Origin: Candidatus Kaiserbacteria bacterium RIFCSPLOWO2_01_FULL_54_13
GTDB taxonomy: Bacteria > Patescibacteriota > Minisyncoccia > Phycocordibacterales > UBA2100
Assembly (NCBI GenBank): GCA_001781685.1
Contig: MFLZ01000030.1
Location: forward strand, 1,100 to 25,482
Direction of reading: 5' to 3'
DNA length: 24,383 bases
Shown here: one piece after another, positions 7,537 through 12,165 of the stretch
Position numbering within the stretch: the first letter of the stretch is position 1
How the letters are laid out: each line of letters opens with the position of its first letter
Position numbers and translations under genes: made by a program
Notes under the pieces: generated by a model
Database searches by the model: none
Seen by the model: the letters and a program-made list of their open reading frames with translations, nothing else
Told to the model about the DNA's origin: nothing

Positions 7537-8354
7537 GGTATTTCGATGCACATACGCATGTGAATTTTGCTGCATTCGATAACGATCGCGAAGAAGCAAT
7601 TGCACGCGCGAAGGATGCGGGTGTTGTGATGAACGTTGTCGGAACGCAGAAAGAGACTTCGGCTTCTGCTGTTGCGCTTGCCGAAAAATACGAAAATGTG
7701 TACGCGACCATCGGCTTGCACCCCATCCACACCTCAAAGTCATATCACGACGTGCAGGAATTGGGAGAGGCAGGAAGTCCGCCAGCTGGCGGATTCACCT
7801 CGCGTGGCGAACAGTTTGATATATCAAACTACCAGAAATTGGGACAGAGCCAGAAAGTGATTGCAATTGGTGAGTGTGGACTGGATTACTATCGATGCGA
7901 TGAGAGCACCAAGGAGATACAGAAAAAGGTTTTCATCGAACAAATTGAGCTTGCGAACAAACTTGGAAAACCATTAATGTTGCACATCCGCAACGCCTAC
8001 AACGACGCACTCGAAATTCTTAAGGCGCACGCGAAAGTGAAAGGCGATACACATTTTTTTGCGGGGGACTGGGCGACGGCCGAGAAATTCCTGGATTTCG
8101 GATTTACGCTCTCGTTCACCGGCGTCATTACCTTCACCCACGACTACGACGAAGTCGTCAAAAATGCTCCACTCGATATGATTCTTTCAGAAACAGACGC
8201 GCCCTACGTTGCTCCAGTGCCGCACCGGGGAAAGCGCAACGAACCCTCGTATGTAGTCGAAGTCGTCCGTGCAATTGCCCGCATCCGCGGCGAAGAATTT
8301 GAAAAGGTTTCTTATCAGCTGTTCGAGAATGCCCGCCGAGTTCTTCATTTCTGA
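7533..8354 (+). CDS. tatD: TatD family metal-dependent hydrolase/DNase
   Basis: A TIM-barrel metallohydrolase of 273 residues; family members are Mg-dependent nucleases acting on DNA or on D-aminoacyl substrates. The metal-site motifs are all present: FDAHTHVNF at the N-terminus, GLHPIH, IGECGLDYYR, LMLHIRNAYNDALEIL, DTHFFAGDW, and SETDAPYVAPVPHRGKRNEPSYV. The common HCFSG phrase is HFFAG here. A stretch of about 25 residues between HPIHTSKSYHDVQE and YQKLGQSQKVIAIGE is an insertion containing two separate perfect palindromes. The ATG overlaps the previous stop (ATGA). Confidence 0.94.
   Translation: MRYFDAHTHVNFAAFDNDREEAIARAKDAGVVMNVVGTQKETSASAVALAEKYENVYATIGLHPIHTSKSYHDVQELGEAGSPPAGGFTSRGEQFDISNYQKLGQSQKVIAIGECGLDYYRCDESTKEIQKKVFIEQIELANKLGKPLMLHIRNAYNDALEILKAHAKVKGDTHFFAGDWATAEKFLDFGFTLSFTGVITFTHDYDEVVKNAPLDMILSETDAPYVAPVPHRGKRNEPSYVVEVVRAIARIRGEEFEKVSYQLFENARRVLHF
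7778..7793. repeat. In-frame 16-bp palindrome inside tatD
   Basis: TCCGCCAGCTGGCGGA is identical to the palindrome in glyS (2188-2203), in the same frame, again encoding SPPAGG. It opens the tatD-specific linker insertion. Confidence 0.85.
7813..7830. repeat. Second perfect palindrome in the tatD linker
   Basis: AGTTTGATATATCAAACT is an 18-bp perfect palindrome 19 bases after the first one. It encodes QFDISNY. It is AT-rich, unlike the GC-rich palindromes elsewhere in the window. Confidence 0.8.
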
Positions 8355-8367
8355 TTCCTATCCGGGG

Positions 8368-8396
8368 TTGCCTCTCCCGCGCCGATTTGATACAGT
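8368..8396 (+). promoter_or_regulatory. Candidate promoter for rpsF
   Basis: TTGCCT (8368-8373), a 17-base gap, then TACAGT (8391-8396), ending 10 bases before the rpsF ATG. This is a moderate match to a sigma-70-type promoter and would give a very short leader. It sits in the 52-base gap after tatD. Confidence 0.45.
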
Positions 8397-8406
8397 GCGC
8401 CGACAT

Positions 8407-8922
8407 ATGGCAGATACTGTGACTGTCGAAACAAGACAGGAAGCCGACGAGATCGTTTCCCGCATCTACGAGATCGGCTACCACGTGGTGCCGACGGTGA
8501 AAGAAGAAGATCTCGAGAAAATCGTCGGGACGATTCGCGCAGAAATCGAACGAGCAGGCGGGACATTTATCGCGGAAGGCGCGCCTTCACTCACACGGCT
8601 TGCCTATCCAATATTGGCCGAAGAGAGTGGGAAGCGTATGGAGCACGATCGCGGCTATTTTGGATGGATCAAATTTGAGGCGAATGTGAGTGCGGCGCAT
8701 GCTCTTAACGAGGCGCTCAGGGGAAATGCCAGTATTATACGATTTATCGTATTTCGTACGGTGCGAGAGGACACGCGTGCGAAGTACAAGGCGCCGACGT
8801 TGCGCGAGGTGAAACGTACCGACACCATTAAATCAACACCACGTCGCTCAGTCGATGAAGGTAAAGGGCCGGTCTCTGAAGAAGAGCTTGAAAAAGCGAT
8901 CAGTGAGATAACACAAGAGTGA
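8407..8922 (+). CDS. rpsF: 30S ribosomal protein S6
   Basis: Component of the small ribosomal subunit that binds 16S rRNA as a pair with S18, encoded just downstream. The 171-residue product has the S6 ferredoxin-like core: YHVVPTVKEEDLEKIVGTIRAEIERAGG, then LTRLAYPI, then RGYFGWIKFEANVSAAHALNEALRGNASIIRFIVFRT. It is longer than the usual 95-130 residues because of a charged C-terminal tail after VREDTRAKYKAP. The ATG at 8407 is chosen because upstream sequence contains a plausible promoter and the previous gene's end, and the family core starts about 20 residues later. The classical rpsF-ssb-rpsR order is kept. Confidence 0.9.
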   Translation: MADTVTVETRQEADEIVSRIYEIGYHVVPTVKEEDLEKIVGTIRAEIERAGGTFIAEGAPSLTRLAYPILAEESGKRMEHDRGYFGWIKFEANVSAAHALNEALRGNASIIRFIVFRTVREDTRAKYKAPTLREVKRTDTIKSTPRRSVDEGKGPVSEEELEKAISEITQE

Positions 8923-9101
8923 CGAGAGGTTGTCGATCCAACCCTCCCAAATTTTCCACTCAGATCTCATCACGAACAAGAAAGATTGCCGAGAGACCCG
9001 TCTAGACTTTGCTTTGCAATATGATACAAAGTTGTATGAGTGGAAAATTTAGGAGGGTGTAAGATGTTGCTAAACTCGTAAGCTCTTTAAGCAAATCTAA
9101 C
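8923..9101 (+). mobile_element. Stop-to-start repeat element, copy A (gene-free)
   Basis: Fills the rpsF-ssb gap. The inverted arms are ACCCTCCCAAATTTTCCACT (8941-8960) and the matching right arm at 9038-9063. They enclose a 76-base interior with the motif AGAGACCCGTCT (8992-9003), which is also found in the interior of the copy at 17019-17249. The tail AAATCTAACATG (9092-9103) is identical to the tail of that copy and includes the start codon of ssb. The head is degenerate here. It encodes no protein of its own. Confidence 0.72.
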
Positions 9102-9542
9102 ATGTACATCAACAAGGCCATACTATTCGGCAACCTGACGCGCGATCCTGAGTTGCGTGCGCTTCCCTCCGGCATGAATGTGTGCAGTTTTTCGATTGCT
9201 ACCAATCGCGTCTACCGCGACCGCGAAGGCAAAAAGCAGGAACAGACGGATTTCCACAACGTCGTGGTTTTTGGCCGGCAGGCCGATACCGTAGCGCAAT
9301 ACCTGAAAAAGGGCAGATCGGTCTTTGTGGAAGGGCGGATTCAAACGCGAAGCTGGGATGACAAGACAACAGGCGAGAAAAAGTATCGCACCGAGGTCGT
9401 GGCGGACCGCGTGCAGTTCGGGCCGGGAGGTCCCGGGAGGGGCGGGGAGAAGCGCGCCGAGCCGGAAGAAGCCGCAGCAAACGGCGGCTCCGGAATTGAG
9501 TATCCCAAGGATGACATTAACCCCGACGACATTCCATTTTAG
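9102..9542 (+). CDS. ssb: Single-stranded DNA-binding protein
   Basis: Binds single-stranded DNA in replication, recombination and repair. The 146-residue product has an N-terminal OB-fold (MYINKAILFGNLTRDPELR, then FSIATNRVYRD, TDFHNVVVFGRQADTVAQYLKKGRSVFVEGRIQTRSW and YRTEVVADRVQF). A low-complexity Gly/Glu/Ala linker follows, then the acidic tip DDINPDDIPF that recruits partner proteins. No Shine-Dalgarno is visible; the start codon lies at the edge of the repeat element upstream. It sits between rpsF and rpsR as in many bacteria, but both flanking gaps are occupied by repeat elements. Confidence 0.96.
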   Translation: MYINKAILFGNLTRDPELRALPSGMNVCSFSIATNRVYRDREGKKQEQTDFHNVVVFGRQADTVAQYLKKGRSVFVEGRIQTRSWDDKTTGEKKYRTEVVADRVQFGPGGPGRGGEKRAEPEEAAANGGSGIEYPKDDINPDDIPF

Positions 9543-9980
9543 AAAAATAATGAGTGCCTATAGCGCGACTATATTTTTCTTACCCGCTTACAGTTTGCGG
9601 AGCAGCAGCGAAGCAAAGTGTGGCGGGTTGGGAGGTCAGACATTACCCGCTCCAAATTTTTGAACGATGCATAGCGTTTACGTACTCTTCAGTAAGAAAG
9701 ATAAAGGTTTGTATATCGGTTACTCGCGTGATATAAAGGGTCGGCTCGCAGAACATAACTCTGGTCGAGTTGTCGCAACAAGAGATCGACATCCGTTTGC
9801 TCTGATCTATTGCGAAATGTTTGCGAGCCAGAAAGACGCCATGCATCGGTAGATCTATCTGAAAACTGGATGGGGAAGGAATTATCTCAGACGGACAATA
9901 CCAGATACTCTCAAAGTAAATCGCTCAAAAATTTAGGCGGGCCAAGTTATTTCTAACTCGCCTCGCTCATAAGAAAAACT
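9543..9980. mobile_element. Repeat element carrying a broken GIY-YIG nuclease gene
   Basis: The 438-base gap between ssb and rpsR. Inverted arms (9645-9666, ACCCGCTCCAAATTTTTGAA type, and 9926-9943, CAAAAATTTAGGCGGGCC) directly bracket a GIY-YIG reading frame: its ATG is the next base after the left arm and its terminal stop lies inside the right arm. The right side continues into the family head in reverse orientation (GCCTCGCTCATAAG at 9959-9972), which matches 1731-1744 and 17231-17244. A further degenerate arm-like stretch lies at 9580-9632. The element is in the same orientation as the copy at 17019-17249. Confidence 0.7.
9667..9936 (+). pseudogene. GIY-YIG family nuclease, interrupted at the catalytic Glu
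   Basis: A small YhbQ/UvrC-like GIY-YIG protein of 89 codons, the usual length for this family. The conserved parts are HSVYVLFSKKDKGLYIGYSRDIKGRLAEHNSG and, after the break, IYLKTGWGRNYLRR. Codon 62 is TAG (9850-9852) where the family has REKYLK; a GAG-to-TAG change would remove the invariant metal-binding glutamate. The catalytic Tyr, Tyr and Arg of the N-terminal half are present. Translation would stop at 61 residues, so the protein is probably inactive unless the stop is read through. The gene sits exactly between the inverted arms of a repeat element. Confidence 0.85.
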
Positions 9981-10178
9981 ATGGCAAACATACTGACACA
10001 GAATGATATTCGACATATCGACTACAAAGATGTCGACCTTTTAAAGCAATTCATCAATCCGCACGGCCGCGTGATGGGGCGCAAAAAGACCAACCTCACG
10101 GCCAAGCAGCAGCGCGCCGTCGAGGCCGCCATCAAGCGCGCCCGCTTCATGGGACTCTTGCCCTACGTACAAAAATAG
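9981..10178 (+). CDS. rpsR: 30S ribosomal protein S18
   Basis: A small-subunit ribosomal protein that pairs with S6 on the 16S rRNA platform. It has 65 residues with the family core IDYKDVDLLKQFINPHGRVMGRKKTNLTAKQQRAVEAAIKRARFMGLLPY. It lacks the N-terminal Cys/charged extension of many S18 proteins, which is common in compact genomes. The start codon follows the head of the repeat element within 10 bases. This closes the rpsF-ssb-rpsR set. Confidence 0.95.
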   Translation: MANILTQNDIRHIDYKDVDLLKQFINPHGRVMGRKKTNLTAKQQRAVEAAIKRARFMGLLPYVQK

Positions 10179-10187
10179 TTTCGAGGC

Positions 10188-10260
10188 TTGACTTTCATAA
10201 CCGCTGTAGACACAGTGTCGAGGGCCTGATCTATCCAGGCTGGCGCTGTTCAAAAGGAGA
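10188..10260 (+). promoter_or_regulatory. Leader of cargo gene 1: TTGACT box, hairpin and strong SD
   Basis: TTGACTTTCAT at 10188-10198, a GCCTG/CAGGC hairpin (10224-10228 with 10236-10240) and AAGGAGA (10254-10260) six bases before the ATG. The same order (TTGACTnnCAT, GCCTG/CAGGC hairpin, strong SD) occurs ahead of the gene at 10861. No convincing -10 box is seen. A strong SD is unusual compared with the other genes in the window. Confidence 0.5.
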
Positions 10261-10266
10261 CGAAAC

Positions 10267-10671
10267 ATGCGCAAGGCTCTGATCGTAGCGGCTTTGGCCG
10301 CTCTGCTGTCATCTGCTCCCGCAGCCGCGGGACAAGTGACTGTCGAAGTTGGTTACGTGAGTGCGATTCCCATCGAAAACGAATCGGTGTGGAGTGCGCC
10401 CTACCAGATCGGCTGCGCACTGTCGTATTTCGAATACGCTTCCCGCGGTAAGACGGCGAAGTTTCTCATCACCTGCCAAGGCCGTAGGCAGGTGTACACG
10501 TTCCAGAGCGGGGATCGAGTTATCGCGGCTTTCGTGCAGGAGTGCCGAGGTGGCAATTGCCAGTCGCTCATGATTAGCCTTCGTCTCGACGAGCTGAAGG
10601 ACGACGGCAGCGCCGCGATCGACGTGGATGCCAAGGTCTTCGACTCGCCGAAGCCAGCTCCCAGATCCTGA
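10267..10671 (+). CDS. Small secreted protein with four cysteines, function unknown
   Basis: A 134-residue protein beginning with a clear Sec signal peptide (MRKALIVAALAALLSSAPAAAG, likely cleavage after AAAG). The mature part is about 112 residues, beta-rich by appearance, with cysteines at 50, 70, 93 and 98 (the last pair in QECRGGNC) that could form two disulfides outside the cytoplasm. I do not recognise the family. It has a strong SD (AAGGAG) and its own terminator, and is followed by a copy of the efp 3' end. Codon use is GC-rich at third positions. Together with the next cargo gene it looks like an acquired cassette rather than part of the ribosomal operon upstream. Confidence 0.7.
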   Translation: MRKALIVAALAALLSSAPAAAGQVTVEVGYVSAIPIENESVWSAPYQIGCALSYFEYASRGKTAKFLITCQGRRQVYTFQSGDRVIAAFVQECRGGNCQSLMISLRLDELKDDGSAAIDVDAKVFDSPKPAPRS

Positions 10672-10706
10672 CCAGCTTGCACAAGCCGTTACCCACAAAC
10701 GCGACT

Positions 10707-10737
10707 GCTGCCGGGCAATTCCCGGCAGCGTTCTTTT
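10707..10737 (+). terminator. Rho-independent terminator of cargo gene 1
   Basis: GCTGCCGGG (10707-10715), loop CAATT, CCCGGCAGC (10721-10729), then GTTCTTTT. A nine-base-pair GC-rich stem followed by a T-rich tract. The T tract runs directly into the efp 3'-end copy. Confidence 0.85.
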
Positions 10738-10804
10738 ACACGCGCTCTACGTACTCTCCCGTTTCGGTGTTGACGCGGACGACGTTGCCCTGTTTGACTC
10801 GCAT
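10736..10804 (-). pseudogene. Duplicated 3' end of efp (22 codons)
   Basis: Read on the minus strand, this stretch runs from an ATG at 10804 to a TAA at 10736 and ends in RVNTETGEYVERV, exactly like the C-terminus of the intact EF-P at 11472. Before that it reads VKQGNVV where EF-P has VNEGDVI. The 20-base core TCTCCCGTTTCGGTGTTGAC is identical at 10755-10774 and 11491-11510, as direct repeats 736 bases apart. The flanks have diverged, so this is not a very recent exact duplication. It could be translated as a 22-residue peptide, but a remnant left by insertion next to efp is more likely. Confidence 0.75.
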
Positions 10805-10854
10805 TTAAATAAAATATAGTCTTCGGGCAGCGCCTGAATTCACAGGCGAGGAGG
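10794..10854 (+). promoter_or_regulatory. Leader of cargo gene 2: promoter-like boxes, hairpin and strong SD
   Basis: TTGACT (10794-10799), a 15-base gap, TATAGT (10815-10820), then a CGCCTG/CAGGCG hairpin (10831-10836 with 10843-10848) immediately followed by AGGAGG (10849-10854) and the ATG 6 bases later. The hairpin touches the SD, so folding could affect translation. The architecture matches the leader of the gene at 10267. Confidence 0.55.
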
Positions 10855-10860
10855 AAACCA

Positions 10861-11427
10861 ATGCACATTGATGGGCTGGTCCTTGAGCGGCCGGGTGTCG
10901 TGAGTGTTGCATTCCGGCTACAGTTTGCCGCAATAACGGCAGAATTTGCGGAGAGAATTCCGTGGTTCCAGAAGGTCGGGAATTTGGCTTTCGCCACAAA
11001 TCCGGTCTATTTTCTCCACAGGCTCCTCGGAGAACTGGATTGTCACGTGACTCCGTACCAGATTATCACCGTCAATCCTGCGGAGGAATTTGTCGGTGGC
11101 GTACTCCATCTTTCACGATCTCCGGAAGAGTTCAAAGATTCGCGAAACACGGAGATCGCAAAACGTCTCGAAACGGGCGGGCGCGGGTACCTGACCTGTC
11201 TCCAGGTTCGGCCTCCTTTTCGGGGTGTCGGAAGCTTACGAGTGATGCGCGCTGCTCTTAAATCAGTTCTCAAGGAGAAGGGGCCGGCGTGGGGCGTTAT
11301 ATCCGACCGAAATCTCCTGCGGTGGCAGATGCGCCACTTCGGAGCGACCCTTTGTAGCCCACTTGTCAATGACGACGGTCTGTGGATCGTGTCGTTCGGC
11401 GGAGGGGTGGCTAATGATGTCTGCTGA
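10861..11427 (+). CDS. GNAT-fold acetyltransferase-like protein
   Basis: A 188-residue protein. Residues 110-130 (YLTCLQVRPPFRGVGSLRVM) match the acetyl-CoA-binding motif A of GNAT N-acetyltransferases (V-x-P-x-F-R-G-x-G). They are followed by a helix (RAALKSVLKEKG) and then WGVISDRNLLRWQMRHFGATLCS, which resembles the strand and helix that close GNAT domains. The N-terminal half (FQKVGNLAFATNPVYFLHRLLGELD) is less typical. The substrate is unknown. It has a strong SD, an upstream hairpin, a terminator that overlaps the end of efp, and copies of the efp 3' end on both sides. It is convergent with efp. Confidence 0.65.
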   Translation: MHIDGLVLERPGVVSVAFRLQFAAITAEFAERIPWFQKVGNLAFATNPVYFLHRLLGELDCHVTPYQIITVNPAEEFVGGVLHLSRSPEEFKDSRNTEIAKRLETGGRGYLTCLQVRPPFRGVGSLRVMRAALKSVLKEKGPAWGVISDRNLLRWQMRHFGATLCSPLVNDDGLWIVSFGGGVANDVC

Positions 11428-11441
11428 CCAACGTCCGCGCG

Positions 11442-11473
11442 GGAACCGTCTCTCGCCCGGACGGTTCCTTTTT
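11442..11473 (+). terminator. Rho-independent terminator of cargo gene 2
   Basis: GGAACCGTC (11442-11450), a 9-base loop, GACGGTTCC (11460-11468) and then TTTTT. The T tract overlaps the stop codon of the convergent efp gene (TAA, 11474-11472 on minus). Cargo gene 1 also ends in a terminator directly joined to an efp 3' end. Confidence 0.85.
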
Positions 11474-12032
11474 AAACTCTTTCGACGTATTCTCCCGTTT
11501 CGGTGTTGACACGAATTACGTCGCCTTCGTTCACGAACATCGGGACATCCAGCGTGGCGCCGGTTTCGAGTGTCACAACCTTTGAGCCGCCTTGGGCGGT
11601 GTTGCCGCGAGTGTTCGGCGGTGCCTCTTTCACTTTGAGTTCCACCTTAATCGGAAGGCGAACGCGGAAGAGTTTCTCATCGAACCACAACGTATCCACC
11701 TCGGTGTTGCCTTTAAGGAACTGACCGGATTCTCCGACAAGCTCTTTGGAAATGGAAAAACGCTTCGACTTGTCTTTAATATCGTGAAAGAACCACTCGT
11801 CGTTCCTCTCGTAGATAAATATTGCCGGCCTAGTCTCTATCTCTGCTTCCTGTAGTTTGTCCGACTGCTGGAAGGAGTGCTCAATGGTGTTGCCGCGGAT
11901 GAGATGTTTGAGCTTCGTCTGATTCACCGGCCGACGCTGCTGTTTCTGCATGATGTTGTTCCATGTGCAGACATACGGCTCACCCTCGACCAAGACAGCA
12001 ACTCCAGGTTTTATTTCATTGTAGTTCAGCAT
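11472..12032 (-). CDS. efp: Translation elongation factor P, atypical tip loop
   Basis: Relieves ribosome stalling at proline runs. The 186-residue product has the three-domain EF-P layout: MLNYNEIKPGVAVLVEGEPYVCTW at the N-terminus, LIRGNTIEHSFQQSDKLQEAEIE leading to domain II, and a C-terminal OB domain with TLETGATLDVPMFVNEGDVIRVNTETGEYVERV. The domain I loop, normally PGKG with a modifiable Lys, reads IMQKQQRRPVNQTKLK here, so the standard beta-lysylated or rhamnosylated residue is not in its usual context. I believe similar loops occur in other CPR EF-P proteins. The gene is convergent with two cargo genes, and its 3' end is duplicated at 10736-10804. A promoter lies at 12098-12125. Confidence 0.93.
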   Translation of the reverse strand: MLNYNEIKPGVAVLVEGEPYVCTWNNIMQKQQRRPVNQTKLKHLIRGNTIEHSFQQSDKLQEAEIETRPAIFIYERNDEWFFHDIKDKSKRFSISKELVGESGQFLKGNTEVDTLWFDEKLFRVRLPIKVELKVKEAPPNTRGNTAQGGSKVVTLETGATLDVPMFVNEGDVIRVNTETGEYVERV

Positions 12033-12035
12033 ATC

Positions 12036-12095
12036 GCCTGCCTGTGCGCCCGCCTGCGCGCAACGCGCGGGCAGGTGAATGCACGCAGACAGGCG
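12036..12095. repeat. Nested GC-rich inverted repeat in the efp leader
   Basis: An outer arm pair (GCCTGCCTGTGCG with CGCAGACAGGC) encloses an inner hairpin of the CCTGCGCGC-AAC-GCGCGGGCAGG type. The inner part resembles the palindromes at 1811-1841 and 17052-17082. The whole lies between the efp promoter and its start codon, so the efp mRNA would begin with a strong hairpin. Confidence 0.6.
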
Positions 12096-12097
12096 GC

Positions 12098-12125
12098 ATT
12101 GTATGCAAAAAAGATTTCTTGTCCA
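12098..12125 (-). promoter_or_regulatory. Candidate promoter for efp
   Basis: On the minus strand, TGGACA (12125-12120), a 16-base gap and TACAAT (12103-12098). The 5' leader would be about 60 bases and consist almost entirely of the nested inverted repeat. Confidence 0.5.
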
Positions 12126-12131
12126 TACCTA

Positions 12132-12159
12132 TTGGATGAGGAACAAATGTGTGTATACT
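12132..12159 (+). promoter_or_regulatory. Candidate promoter for homospermidine synthase
   Basis: TTGGAT (12132-12137), a 16-base gap and TATACT (12154-12159), with TG just upstream of the -10. Transcription would begin at or near the first ATG (12166), giving a leaderless message or one starting within a few bases of the start codon. Confidence 0.55.
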
Positions 12160-12165
12160 TCGAAA

